Assembly (NCBI GenBank): GCA_003013855.2
Contig: PVNU02000921.1
Location: 104,265-168,264, forward strand
Length of the DNA: 64,000 bases
Origin: Liriodendron chinense
Lineage: Eukaryota > Streptophyta > Magnoliopsida > Magnoliales > Magnoliaceae
Reading direction: 5' to 3'
Made by a program: the position numbers and the translations under genes. The notes under the pieces were generated by a model that worked only from the letters and a program-made list of their open reading frames with translations, made no database searches and was not told the DNA's origin. Positions 32,085 to 44,108 of this stretch are shown here, one piece after another (within the stretch, counting starts at the first letter, position 1; the number at the start of each line of letters is the position of its first letter).

Positions 32085-32672
32085 AGCATGTAAAATGGGC
32101 CGGGCCACTTAGGCACGGCACGGCGGTCAACCGCACGCAGCCCGGCCCGACATGTTGACCGGCATGGCCCAGCATGACATGTAAAATGCGGTCAGTCGTG
32201 TTGGGCGGAGGTGTCAGGCCTGTCGGGCCGGCAAGGCCCGCCAGCGGGCCCAATGGTAAAAAATAGAATATAATTATTTTTTGACCATTTTGCCCCTTTC
32301 AACAGTTACAAAGCAACTAGTTTAAGGGGTATTTTGGTCTTTATATTATTTTTGTCTATTTTGTCCCTCCCAACAATCATAAAACAATATATAAAAATGG
32401 TATAAGATTATTATTCACTTTATTTCAACATTCTTCACTCATTTTAATACAAAAAAAGAGAGGAAAAAAGGATAAAAAAAAATTAAGTTAAAAAGATATA
32501 GAAAAATAAATGGGCTGGCACGGAACGTCATATCCTAGACCGTGCCACGGGCTGTGTTGGGTCAACCCTGGTGAAAATCAGGCACAGCACAATACAGCAC
32601 CGCACGACACGGTTGAGGTCATGAACCGTGCTTGGGCTGGGCCTGACGGCACGGCCCATTTTACATCCCTTT
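32085..32672. mobile_element. hAT-like miniature element with GC-rich arms
   Basis: The left AGCATGTAAAATGGGCCGGG and right CACGGCCCATTTTACATCCC are inverse. They are flanked by GTTGGCCTA (32076-32084 and 32673-32681), which contains the 8-bp duplication expected of hAT. GC-rich arms with GGCACGG/CCGTGCC motifs enclose an AT-rich centre (about 32255-32505). There is no transposase. Confidence 0.8.
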
Positions 32673-32681
32673 GTTGGCCTA

Positions 32682-32984
32682 TATTGTTGTAATCAAGCAT
32701 CCGGAAAAAAACGACGTAGGTTGGGTGGTGACCCGAACACCAACAAGCAAGCTGGTGTCAAAGCCCCGTGGGTCCCACCATGATATATTTGTTCTATCCA
32801 GGCCATCCATACATTTGTACATATCATTTTAAGTAATTTGACACCAGCTACTGGCTGGTGTCCGCGTCACCAGCTGACCCGCATCTCAATTATTTGAGGA
32901 AAGGGCCCTCAATCGGCAGGTTGTGTGGTTGAGCTTGTTCTGTACTATCAAAAGGATCAAACTTTCCAGACCATGACAGCTGGT
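32682..32984. other. Intergenic with palindromic-element fragment
   Basis: 32758-32840 is a fragment of the left arm (GTGGGTCCCACCATGATATA). GACACCAGCTACTGGCTGGTGTC at about 32840-32862 is a self-complementary stretch. Confidence 0.5.
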
Positions 32985-33957
32985 GGACCCGCGTGTCAAT
33001 TATTCAAGAAAGCGTCTCCAATTATTAAAGGGAACGCTGATGTGTGCCCCAGGCACATTGAAGCACATTGGGGCCTACATACAGTCTGGTCAAATATTTA
33101 TCAATCCTAACCATCCATTTGGTCTTCCTTAGTATCAATATGAGATTTGCCAAGCCACAGACGGATGATTTCCTCTCATCAACCTGAGTATTTCTTGATG
33201 GCCAATGAAATGTTTGGTCAAATCTGATGGACGATCCTGATTTATGATTTTGACCATTCAGCGTCTATCAGGGCAAGCATTACGAGTGTCAATATGTCTA
33301 CCGAATCATTTTGTAGACTGTACTTTAGAAGAGTATCTAAGAGTATACATGTGCACTTGTAGGCTGTACATGTGTCATACATGTGTACAAGGCAGACGTA
33401 CCAATTCATGGGCCTCCCTTTCGATGGGATACAGTCGGAAATTCACGTGGGTCAAAAGACCCCTACTGTTCGATCAATGGTTGAAAGGAGTAACTGTGTA
33501 GGATTACCTGATAATATGGTCTTTGGTCTATACTTATTCACATGGGGATTGTTCACCATTAAATGGGGAATACATGTCATAAAATGTGTTGGTGAAATAG
33601 ATAGACGTAGTGGATATAGCACAGACATCACGGTGGACTCCACAGAGGTTGGTGTACAGGAGATTCATGTAAACCCAAGTTTCGATAAGTACACGAAGAA
33701 GAAAAGTAATGCATTTCTATCTTTGAAAAATCATCTTTTCTATAGGTCGTTTTGTCATTCCTTTGGTTTCTTCTTCTCAAATTTAGATGGAGCGACGTGA
33801 AATTCTGGTCCGAAAAGCTCAAAGCTGAGAGTTCTCCAACAGCCGAAGAGAAGCATCCTCTAATCTTAGTAATTTTCTGGTATGGTTTTCTCTCTTCCAC
33901 CCAATTACCATTGAATTCATTTTGATAATGCAGTCAGGCTCACCAGGGAAGTAGATA

Positions 33958-34385
33958 ATTGCTTGGCCCACCGTGATGTTCGTATTTTACCCACACCATC
34001 CATCCATTTTTTCAAATCGTTTTAGGGTATGAGCCAAAAAATGAGGCAAATACAAAGCTCAAGTGGACCACACCATAAGAAACAGTGGGAATAATAACCC
34101 CTACTGTTAAAAACTTTCAAGGGTCCACCATGATGTTTATTTGAATCGAACCTGTTCATAAGGTCACAGAGCTGGATGATGGGAAATAGCAAAAATCAGC
34201 ACGATCCAAAACTTCTGAGGCCACCAAGAAGTTTTGAACGGTAGGTGTTCAATCTTCACTGTTTCCTGTGGTGTGGTCCACTTGAGCTTTGGATATGCTT
34301 CAGTTTTAGGCTTATGCCCAAAAATGAGCTGGAAAAGTGGATGGATGCATGGATAAAATACAAACATGATGCTGGCCCCCAAAGT
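33958..34385. mobile_element. Palindromic TIR element in copy II
   Basis: It starts TTGGCCCACCGTGATGTTCG and ends AAACATGATGCTGGCCCCCA. The arms and centre are as in 27893-28325. Confidence 0.75.
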
Positions 34386-35240
34386 CGTGCATGTGCTGTA
34401 GGCAAGCCGATCCCGATCACAAGCATTTGTCGTGCCATGGGGCCACATGGTTGGATGATAGGCAATGTCCATTTCTCTATGTTTTTACACTTGAGCCACA
34501 TTCCAAATTTCCTTTTCTTTCCAATTAAATTTATCTATGCCTTCTAATATCATCCTTAGATAAAGATATGCATGACAACTGCACATACAACCATATACAT
34601 CTCTTAGGAAATATTCTACTAGTATAAATATGGTATATTATGAATGAATTACAATATAGATAATTTAAATCAACAGCTGAACCAATTCTAGCAATCTGAG
34701 TCATACGTCATATTGGGCCCACATTTTATTGCACATCCTTCTGAAAAAAATTATTCTAATTGAAAATAATCTAATTCCGATCAGCAGCTGGTAAAAATGG
34801 ATGGCAAGGAGTTGGTTATAATAAAAAATGACCCGCTTTTCATTGGCCACTCCTTCAAAATGGTACTTTGATAAAAGGGAATTTTACAGAATACTACATT
34901 ATTAATATCATATTTACATCCCAATACCTTTTTAAACTAACTTTTTATTAAGTTACTCATTAATCAAGATACTTCTTAAAGGATACCTTTGGTTGGACAC
35001 GGATTGTGTCGTACCTCTAGTCAAGCCATTAAGCATTTGACTAGATCTATGTGGGAGTCCATTGTGATGTGCATTTATCCACACGGTTGATCCTTTTCCT
35101 GAGATCATGTTAAAGCAAGGGCCAAAAAGCAAGTTAGATACATCACTCCAGTGAACCACACTAAATAAGAAGCTTGGGTTGCATTAAATGTGCATTAAAG
35201 ACACAAAGCATTAAATGCAAGTTAAGTTAAATGAAAGAGT

Positions 35241-35837
35241 TGTTGGAGAGTCTTCAAACGAGTGCACGGTCGGGGTGCTCAGACCGGTCGCTCGACCGGT
35301 CTGGCCGCATAGCCCAGATGCACGTGAAGGCTGGACATCCCTCCTGTGTTGCCCTAGACCGGTCGGGCGACTGGTCGGCTATGAGACAGAATTGGCATGT
35401 TTTCTCCCTGGGCTGTCTGTGCAAGGTGCGACCGGTCGGCTGTGCCCGTGGGTTTCTTGCGCAGCTTGCAGTACTGCGCAAGGTGTTTCTAATTGCAGAT
35501 TTCTGCTTATTTAAGGAGTTGTAATCTAACTTAGCTTAGTAGGTGTCTAAGGTTTCCTAATCGTGTTAGGAAGATGGGAGAGAGTTGTGTGAGAGAGAGA
35601 GAGCTTGGATTTTCTCTGTTTTACCTTGCTTGTGGGCTGTCAATCTCTGTAATCTTCTGAGATTCATAGTGGATCGTTTTGTGCCGTGGTTTTTTACTCG
35701 TTAAGGGGGTTTTCCACGTAAAATCGGATTCTCTTGTGGTGAATGCTTGTGTGTGATTGATTGCATCTTGTTTACTTGTTTGATTTCGCATTGCTTCACG
35801 TGTTCGGCGATCCGCTTCCACTGCCGGCTTCCCAACA
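35241..35837 (+). mobile_element. Solo LTR of a Ty1/copia family, TSD AGAGT
   Basis: The 597-bp sequence begins TGTTGGAGAGTCTTCAAACG and ends CCGGCTTCCCAACA. It is flanked by perfect 5-bp repeats AGAGT (35236-35240, 35838-35842). It is homologous to the LTRs at 53488-54098 and 57055-57631 and the solo LTR at 42209-42964. The empty site survives in copy III at about 41388 (TGCAAGAGTCATCTTTGG). It contains GACCGGTC-type palindromes near its start and a TATTTAAGG TATA-like motif near 35509. LTR-LTR recombination is the usual origin. Confidence 0.95.
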
Positions 35838-36105
35838 AGAGTTATCTTTGGTGTGGTCCATCACCTTTAATATCCATAGAAGCTAACTCATTGATTAATC
35901 AAAATAATTGTCGGTTAGTTCTCTCATCTCTGTCATTTATTTCATAAAATGACAAAAGCACACATCATTAATTATATAACTTAATTAGTTAAATGCCAAT
36001 ACCATATTTAACAGGTATTTATTATTTAAAATTTCAAAAAGAAAAAAATCACCATCAGTCTTCTTAGCAGATGTGGATTGCCTATGGGCGCAGTGGCTAC
36101 TAGTT

Positions 36106-36480
36106 GGTGCTCTATGAGCCCAACCATAATGTATGTGTTTTATTAATGTCATTCATTCATTTTTTTTCATGTCATTTTATAGGACTCGTCCAGAAAATGA
36201 GTTAGATCCAAATCTCCGGTGAGCCACACCTCATGAAACAGTAATCATTGAGAGCCCATCATTAAAAGCTTTTTGGGGGCAGTAAAAGTTACGATCAAGC
36301 TAATATTTGTGTTTTCCTTTCATTGGGATCTATATGAATTAATCATCAATTTGGATTGCAAATAAACATTCCAATAGGCACTTGTAAGTTTTTAATAGTG
36401 GGCATTCAATTAACACTATTTTCCTGCGGTATGGTCCGCCTGGGATTTTGGATTAAAAACACACATCGTAGTAGCACCGA
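36106..36480. mobile_element. Palindromic TIR element, type A, in copy II
   Basis: It starts TTGGTGCTCTATGAGCCCAA and ends AGTAGCACCGACT. The right arm is shortened (the ATGGACGG block is missing) relative to 29566-30110 and 41706-42165. Confidence 0.7.
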
Positions 36481-36804
36481 CTGGAGTGGGGCTTGCTGTG
36501 AAGTTTGGGAGAAATCTACCCTGGGATTTTCCCTTACGAAATATTGGCCTCTCATTTTATACGTCAGTTTCCAAAGCCACAGACGGATGATTTCCCCTTA
36601 CCAACGTGAGTATTTCTTCATGGCCAATGAAATGTTGGTCTAATCTGATGGACGATCCTGATTGATGATTTTGACCATTCTCAGCGTCTATGATCAGTAC
36701 AAGCATTAGGAGCGTCAATGTGCCTTGACATACTAAATCATTTTGTAACATGCACTTTAGAAGAGTATCTTGGATTATACACGTGCATGTGTAGGATCTA
36801 CACA

Positions 36805-38413
36805 TGTAACGCCCTGAAATTTCGACTCTCGTAAACAACACGATGGGTCGAGCTTCCAGGTGTTAACTCATGTGTGTCAGGGTTACGTTTCCACACATTT
36901 ACCTGTAATTTCATTCATTCATGGCATACATAGCATAATAACGGAAATTTAAGTTCTTATTCCATAAATATTCTATTCTAAGTTCTAAATCAACGTAATG
37001 AAACATATTTAACCAAACATTCCACTTATTATCTCCATGAGAGACTTATTACATGTTGAAAAGAAAAATAAATCTACTTTAATAAAGAGACTAGGCAAGC
37101 ATCTTCATGTCATTTCAGCTTAGTCGTCCGCCATTTGCTGTCATGAGCCTTCAAACACCTCGTCGTAGTATCCGATTCCCTTCCTGGATCTTCACCTGGA
37201 TTATCTGAGATGTGGTTGGATAGCGTTAAACGCTATCATAGTGGGGAATATTCCCTCCAAGACAATGAAAAATAATAATAACGGTACAGAGTAAACGCAA
37301 GTAGGATATTATCATTTAATCAAATCAAAACAGCCAAGTAAAAATCTTTATTAATGCGATGCATGGAATGCATGCTCTAGCTAAGGCACCCTGGCTAGAA
37401 TTACAATACATGAAGTGGGAGACTCCCTGTTACGACTTCATGTTAGCCACTAGTCACTAGAGGTTCCTGGGACGCACAAGCCAATAGTTTTGCCCCGACC
37501 ACGTGAGAAACGGGACGCTCATAGCCCAAATCTACACGTGACAGTGTACGGGAGAGGTAGGACGCTCTAGCCTATTCTCAATACCGTACACCCATATAGA
37601 GCCAGGTGAATACATGACTTTAGTTTCACTTTTATTTAAGTATTTTTGCATACAACCGATTTAAATAAAACTCAATGGTCACTATGGGGAGTCGCAAGCA
37701 ACCCAGCATAGGCCGACAGTACAGGATTAGTGTCCATAGCACCAACCCCGGCTCATGAGAATTTGTATACCATTAATGTCCACTCATTGTCCCGTTTTAT
37801 GATTTCATCATGTTCCAAAAAGTCAATGTTGTACATCATGACCAAATTCATTAAAATACTCATGTAATGTAAATGGATCCAATCAAGCATCATGTACATG
37901 TAAGGATCCATTGACAAACAATCACTTCATTCTCTCAGTTAAGTCAAGAGATATTCTTCCATCATGGACACCTCTCAAGGGTTCTATCTCTCTACATCGA
38001 ATAATTTTACCAACTTAGGGACAAAGAGTATACAATAATGAGATGTCTATATGATGATCTTATACACATATTTCATATATATCACGATATGAAAATCAAT
38101 GTTACTTGTAACACATAGACTAAGAAAATAAGGGCATAGATTTCACAAAGATAAATAACACAAATACACATGTTTCTTAGTTAAAAATCTAAACAAGGAA
38201 TCACATCATTATATAATGATATTCATTAAAAATCCTACATTAAACTTCATGTTATATGGATCAGCAATTCAAAACAAAATAACTTCACATGCCACAAAAG
38301 AAACTTATGATAATCGTGATATTATTAATAAAGTGCTTGAAGGAAAATCCTCACCTCACGAACCGGATGCGATAGAAGGCCGTAGGAGCTAAGTACATCG
38401 CTGGAACAACCAA

Positions 38414-38463
<50 letters not shown>

Positions 38464-39816
38464 TTCTCTTCCTTCTCTCTCTTCTCTCCCTCTTTCTCAA
38501 ATTCGTGCATGAAAGTTATTGTTGCTGGGAGAGGCTTCTTTTAGGTTAAGAGGGTTAGATTTTAGGGTTAGAAGATGGTAGCATGGCCACATGTGCGCGG
38601 TTGCGATAGAAAGTGGATCAAAGTGAGATTTAAGGCTAGATTTGGAAAGTGTATACATAACGAATGGAAATAAAGTTTTGTACATGAGCTATGATGAGTA
38701 AGGGACACAAAATGGACGTGGTAGATTTTAAAATGGGGTCCACACACGATCGAACGGTCGGCGTGATGTTTTAAGGAAAGAGATGGGATGAAAATAGAAA
38801 ATTGTAAACGGACGGTTTATTTGACAATCTGACACCTAGAATAGATTTAGATTAGTCCATTTAGGTAGGTGGGGTCCACAAATCAAAGCTCTACAGCCGT
38901 TTGATAGGTCTCTTGTATATGAGAAGGTTCTAGAGAAAAATCTTCAAAAATTTAGAAAGCTCGGTTTTGGAGGGGATTCTCTACACTGGTTAGCTTGGAG
39001 AGATCTTCAGAATCCTCTAGAAGCATCCCCAGATTCCCATGCGAAGAGGATTCCCGGATTGGAAGTTTTAAGATTTCAATGGTTGATTTGGAAGGAGAGA
39101 TCGGGCCGAATACGGGATGGAATGAAGAGATTTTTGGTAAGAGGGGGTTTTGATGGACTACAAAGAGGATGAACGGTTCAGATCTGAAAAAGGGTATCCA
39201 CATAGTGGACAACAAGGAGGGCAGCGGTGGAAGCAAGTGAAGAAAAAAATAGAAATTTCTTTTTTTGGGTTGTGTGGTGCACGGTCAAACGTTGACCGTG
39301 CACTAAACTACATGTGACGCATGTGAGCCCCACTATGATGTATATATTAAATCCACTCCATCCAGCAGGTGAGTCTAGTGATTTTAGGCGCTGACACAAA
39401 AATTAGGACAGATCCGAGATTGGGTGGCCTACTTATGATCCATTTTCTGATTAGAGCATTTGTAGGATAATCCGAGGGCTGAAATTCGACGTATACGGCT
39501 AAAATGTGCCCAAAAGCTTAAGTCCAGGGTTTTGCGTAAAAGTGATCGTTAGAAACTATAATACTTAAAAATAGCATCTTAACTTAAGATTAACTAATGG
39601 CATTTTCGTAATTATCTGGAAAGTACGTGATTTTTAAAATCTGATCTTTCTACGACGTTTATGGGATCATTCTAAGCAACTTTTGTAAAGGGTACTCTAT
39701 TGGATCTCCTACGGATGGTCCGTTATTCTCAAATCAATGGTAAATGTACGATAATTAATCAAAATAAAATTAAAAAAATCTCAAATAAATTCTGAAAAAT
39801 CTGGGGTGTTATAACA
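36805..39816 (+). mobile_element. ~3-kb solo LTR (or LTR-like non-autonomous element), probably gypsy
   Basis: The left end TGTAACGCCCTGAAATTTCG and right end TCTGGGGTGTTATAACA form the short inverted TG...CA ends of an LTR. Copies I and II of repeat D run straight through this point (27280-27300, 33368-33380), so the 3,012 bp are an insertion. Left flank ACACA and right flank ACACG give a 4/5 target duplication if the end is set one base earlier. No RT, integrase or gag is found. A long LTR of this kind fits Tekay/Del-type gypsy elements, by inference. It carries a (CT)n tract and, at about 39320-39430, a fragment of the palindromic repeat. Confidence 0.75.
38418..38463. repeat. (CT)n microsatellite
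   Basis: A pure CT run of over 40 bases lies inside the 3-kb LTR-like insertion. The GA-coded open frame on the minus strand is an artefact of it. Confidence 0.95.
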
Positions 39817-40375
39817 CACGTGTCATACATGTGCACAAGGTAGACGGACCAATACATGGGCCTCCCTTTCGATGGGGCACAGTCTGAAATTTAGTTGGGT
39901 CAAAAGGTCCCAACTATGTAGGATTACCAGATGATAATGTCTTTGGGCTATGCTCATTCACATGGGGATTGTTCACCATTAAATGGGGGATACATGTCCT
40001 AATTGTGTTGGTGAAACAGATGGACGTAGTGGATGTAGCACAAACATCATAGTGGACCTCACAGAGGTTAGGTTACAGGGGATTCTTGTAAACCCAGATT
40101 TTGATGAGTACGTGAACGAAGAGGAAAAGGAAAGCATTTCTATCTTTAAAAAATCATCCTTTCTATCGGTCATTTTGTCATTTCTTTCCATTCTTCTTCT
40201 CAGATTTAGAGTGACTGCCGTGAAATTCTGGTTCCAAAAACTCAAAGTTGAGAGTTCTCCAACACCCAAAGAGGAGCATCCTCTAATCTTAGTAATTTCC
40301 GGTATGGTTTTCTCTCTTCCACCCATGAGTTCATTTTGACAATGCAGTCAAGCTCGCCAGGGAAGTGGATTGCTT

Positions 40376-40595
40376 GGCCCACCATGATGTTCGTGTTTTA
40401 CCCACACCGTCCATCCATTTTTTCAAATCATTTTAGGGCATGAGCCAAAAGAGAGGCAAATACAAAGCTCAAGTGGACCACACCACAAGCAAATACAAAA
40501 CTTTTGAGGCCACCGCGAAACTTATGCCCTAAAATGAGCTAGAAAAGTGGATGGATGTATGGATAAAACACAAACATGATGGTGGCCCCCCAAGT
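40376..40595. mobile_element. Palindromic TIR element in copy III, internally deleted
   Basis: It starts TTGGCCCACCATGATGTTCG and ends AACATGATGGTGGCCCCCCA. Relative to 33958-34385 about 200 bp of centre and right arm are missing (from AAGTGGACCACACC to TTATGCCCTAAAATGAGC). Confidence 0.75.
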
Positions 40596-41187
40596 CGTGC
40601 AGGTGCTGTAGGCAATCCGATCCCGATCACCAGCATTTGTGGTCCCATTGGGCCATGTGATTGGATGATAGGCAATGTCCATTTCTCTATGTTTTTACAC
40701 TTGAGCCACATTTCAAATTTTCTTTTATTTCTAATTAAATTTATCTATGCCTTCTAATATCATCCTTAGACAAAGATATGCATGACAACTGCACATGACA
40801 CCTAAGACTGATTTCCCACAACATAGTATAAATACGGTATTATGAATGAACTACAATATAGATAATTTAAATCAACAGCTGAACCAATTCTAGCAATCTG
40901 AGTCATCCGTCAGGTTGGGTCCACATTTTATTGCACGTCCTTCTCAAAAAATTCATTCTAATTGATTATAATCTAATTCCGATCAGCGGCTAGTAAAAAT
41001 GAATGGCAAGAGTTGGTTATAATAAAAAATGACCCGCTTTTCATTGGCCACTCCTTGAAAATGATATTTTGATAAAAGGGAATTTTACAAAATACTACAT
41101 CATTAATATCATATTTACATTCCCCTACCTTTTTAAACTAACTTTTCATTTACTTCATTAATCAAGATACTTGTTAAAGGATACCTT

Positions 41188-41552
41188 CCGTTACACCTCT
41201 CGGACCTTCAAGCATCTGACTACATCTGTGTGGGAGCCCACTGTGACGTGTGTTTATCCACGTTGTCAATCCTTTTCATAAGATCATGTTAAGGTAAGGG
41301 CCAAAAAATTAGTTAGGTTCATCACTCCAGTGAACCACATCAAATAGAAAGCTTGGGTTGCATTAAAGGCACAAAGCATTAAATGCAAGAGTCATCTTTG
41401 GCGTGGTCCACTATAGTGTTGGATCTGCCTCAATTTTGGGCCCACACATTATCATGACCTTAAAAAGGGATGAACATCATGGACAAACAGATCCATCATG
41501 GTGGGCCCCACACAGATCTTGTCAGATGCTTAAAGGTCCCACCAAGGTCGGA
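41188..41552. mobile_element. Palindromic TIR element with a third terminal type
   Basis: The left CGGACCTTCAAGCATCTGAC and right GTCAGATGCTTAAAGGTCCC are inverse, followed inwards by the shared GTGGGRGCCCAC core. Copy II has the same element, interrupted by the solo LTR, at about 34990-35905, and copy I lacks it. The sharing groups copies II and III together. Confidence 0.75.
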
Positions 41553-41705
41553 TGCAAAAATGACAAAAACGCTCATCAGTAATGATATAGCTTTATTAGT
41601 TAAATGCAAATACCATATTTAAGAAGTATTTATTATTTAAAATTTTGAAAAAAAATCACCAAGATTGTCTCCGTGGTGATGCGGATTGCCTATCAACATA
41701 GTGGC

Positions 41706-42165
41706 TACTAGTCGGTGCTCTATGGGCCCCACCATAATATATGTGTTTTATCAACGCCATCCATTCATTTTCACATATCATTTTATACATGAACCTAAAA
41801 AAATGAGCCAGATTCAAATCTCCGGTGAACCACGCCATAGGAAACAATGGTCATTGAGAAATGAGAGTCCATCATTAAAATCTTTTTGGGGGAAATAAAA
41901 GTTATGGATGAAGCTAATATTTGTGTTTTCCCATCAACGAACCCTTTGTGACCTAATTAAAAATTTGGATGGCAAATAAACATTACAGTGGACCCTAGGA
42001 AGTTTTTAATGGTATGCATTCAATCAACACTATTTTCTTGTGGCGTGGTTTCTCTAATATTTGGATCTAGCTCATTTTTTGGCTCGTGTCCTAAAAGAAT
42101 ATGAAAAAAAAAAAAATGGATGGTGTGGATAAAACATATACATGTAGTGGGGCCAATGGAGCACC
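41706..42165. mobile_element. Palindromic TIR element, type A, in copy III
   Basis: The ends AGTCGGTGCTCTATGGGCCC and AATGGAGCACCGACT are inverse. The centre retains AAGCTAATATTTGTGTTTTC. Confidence 0.8.
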
Positions 42166-42172
42166 GACTGGA

Positions 42173-43330
42173 GTGGGGCCCACCATGGGAGAAATCCACC
42201 GTATTCATTGTTGGAGTAGCCTTCAAACTATGCACGGTTTGGGTGCTCAGACCGGTCGGGCGACTGGTCTGATGGTTTGGCCCAGATGCACAGCGAGGCC
42301 ATTGGACAGATTCCATGTGCCCTAGATCGATCGGGCGACTGGTTTGACGGTTTGGCCCAGATGCACAGCGAGGCCGCTTGACATATTCCATGTGCCCTAG
42401 ATTGGTCGGGCGATCGGTCTGCAGGGGCTCCAACCAATCGGGTGACTGTTCGGTGGTGTGGCTGGACGCGACGAATCTAGAAGTTTCCTATTGCAAGTTG
42501 GTCTCTTACGCGGTTTTGTGCAAGAGGTTTCTAATTTCGGTTTTATGCCTATTTAAGGGATGTAATTCGGGATTAGGAGTTTTGTCATTGGGGCCATGTT
42601 TCCTAGATGGATTAAGAGGGTTTTAGGGTAAGAGAAAGAGCTTGGAGAAAGCTTGGAATTCTCTGGGATTAAGAAAAGAATTGTGCTTGTCCGTTTCATG
42701 TGAGAATAAACTTTGGGTAGCTCAGGGATTTCTCTTGTGGGCATCTTGTTTCTTCATTCTCTATAAACTTCTGTTAATCATAGTGGATCGCTTCGTGCCG
42801 TGGTATTTTACCCGTTGAGGGGTTTTTCCACGTAAAATCGAATTGTCTCTTGTGGTTGAATGCTTGTGTGGTATGGTTTCATTGTGTTTTCTCGTTTGAT
42901 CTTATATTCTGCTGTGGTGTTTGTTTGGCTTCTGCTTCCACTGCCGGTGTCCCTATTCCCAACATTCAATCAGTTTTTTTCTAGATATACATGGATGAGG
43001 CAAATACAAATATGAGGTGGACTGCACCATAGGAAAACAACTATGCTTGAAAGCCTACCACTAAAATCTTCTTGGGGTCCATTGTCATGCTTATTTGCCA
43101 TCCAACCTGTTGATTAGGTCACATAGTCCTAAATGAAGTGAAAACACAAATATAAGTATAATCCAAAATTTTTGTTGTTCCCACGAAGTGTTAATGGTGG
43201 GCGTTAGTTTCCACTATTTCCTCCAATCTGGTCCGCTTGAGATTTGTTGGATCCATGCTTTAAAATGAATTGGAAAGTTAGATGGATGGTGTGGATGAAT
43301 CACATGAATCATGGTGGTCCCAAAGTGCAC
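42173..43330. mobile_element. Short palindromic element split by a solo LTR
   Basis: The left part (GTGGGGCCCACCATGGGAGA, 42173-42208) and right part (42965-43330, ending CATGGTGGTCCCAAAGTGCA) rejoin to match 30115-30468. Confidence 0.8.
42209..42964 (+). mobile_element. Solo LTR, copia family, enlarged by internal duplication
   Basis: It starts TGTTGGAGTAGCCTTCAAAC and ends CCCTATTCCCAACA. Flanks TTCAT and TTCAA give a 4/5 target duplication. At 756 bp it is longer than its relatives because a ~75-bp block containing GGTTTGGCCCAGATGCACAG is tandemly duplicated (landmarks 42274 and 42349). Confidence 0.9.
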
Positions 43331-43379
43331 CCAACGGCACCAACCTTCTTATTGGAGGGGTCACCATCCCAGTCCAAAT

Positions 43380-43405
43380 GGTAGCGGATTTTTATTTATT
43401 TATTT

Positions 43406-43454
<49 letters not shown>

Positions 43455-44108
43455 AGTACACCCACCCCCTTGTTAGTCACACAGCAACGTTAGGAATCAA
43501 TACCAAGACCTCAAGTGGTTGAGAGTAATCTTCACTTAGTCTCCCACTTGAGCTATGGTAAGGGTGTTACGCTTATCATTGGGTCCACCTTAATGATGTG
43601 GTATATTTCCATGCCTTCCATCCGTTTTTTCAGCCCATTTTAGGGCGTAGTCCAAATCTCAGATGGACCAACCCATAGGAAATAGTGGTGATTGAAAATC
43701 TACCATTAAAAACTTCTCAGGGACCATTGTAAGATCTGTAATGTTTATTTTCCATCCAACCCATTGATAATGTCAATTGTCAACCAACTTGGATAAGGGG
43801 AAAACACAAAGTTCAACTTGATCCAAATTTTTTGCGGTCTATAAAAAGCTTTTAATGGTTATTCATCACTTTTTGCAATGATGGACCTACTGAAGATTTT
43901 GATCTGCTTAAATTTTGGGATTAAGCCCTAAAAATGAGCTGAAAAATGTATGGATTTTGGGATTAGGCCCTAAAATGAGCTGAAAAAATGTATGGATGGA
44001 CTACGTGGGTATACAACACATTCATCAAGGTGAGCCCGGCATGGTAAGGGTAACAGTAACACTTGGGTGTTACATGGGTAACCTGGGTAACATCTAATCG
44101 GCTCCCAG
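43380..44108. mobile_element. Type B palindromic element with inserted (TG)n segment
   Basis: The left GGTAGCGGATT and right AACATCTAATCGGCTCC belong to the type B terminus. Flanks CAGTCCAAAT (left) and CAGTCCGAT (right) look like a 9-bp target duplication with one indel. About 170 bp after the left end (43392-43560) are foreign: an ATTT run, a (TG)n run and TTAGTCACACAGCAACG. A 40-bp duplication (TTTTGGGATTARGCCCTAAA) lies near 43913 and 43953. Confidence 0.7.
43408..43451. repeat. (TG)n microsatellite
   Basis: About 21 TG dinucleotides. It is the source of the Val/Cys-repeat open frames. Confidence 0.95.

Larger units (their letters stand above)
32985..36515. repeat. Composite segment, copy II of three
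   Basis: Order as in copy I: repeat D (to ~33950), palindromic element (33958-34385), filler from 34520 (GATAAAGATATGCATGACAAC), an extra palindromic element (about 34990-35905) interrupted by a solo LTR, filler, then a type A element (about 36106-36480). The downstream part of the unit (short element, type B) is cut off where copy III begins. Confidence 0.8.

Noticed and set aside
35215..35524. Overlapping frames in the solo LTR.
   Set aside because: LTR sequence. Frames are not conserved in the three homologous LTRs.
38325..38510. Glu-Arg-rich minus-strand frame.
   Set aside because: Translation of (CT)n inside an LTR-like insertion.
27393..40339. Three copies of repeat D contain open frames sharing VGETD.RSGYSTDI..D.TE and VNP.FD, suggesting a conserved small protein.
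   Set aside because: The conserved stretch coincides with the non-coding right arm of the palindromic repeat (GAAACAGATGGACGGNGTGG...), so similarity follows from DNA-level homology. No start or splice context is shared, and the frames differ in extent.
43282..43493. Val-Cys repeat frames over the (TG)n tract.
   Set aside because: Translation of a dinucleotide repeat.
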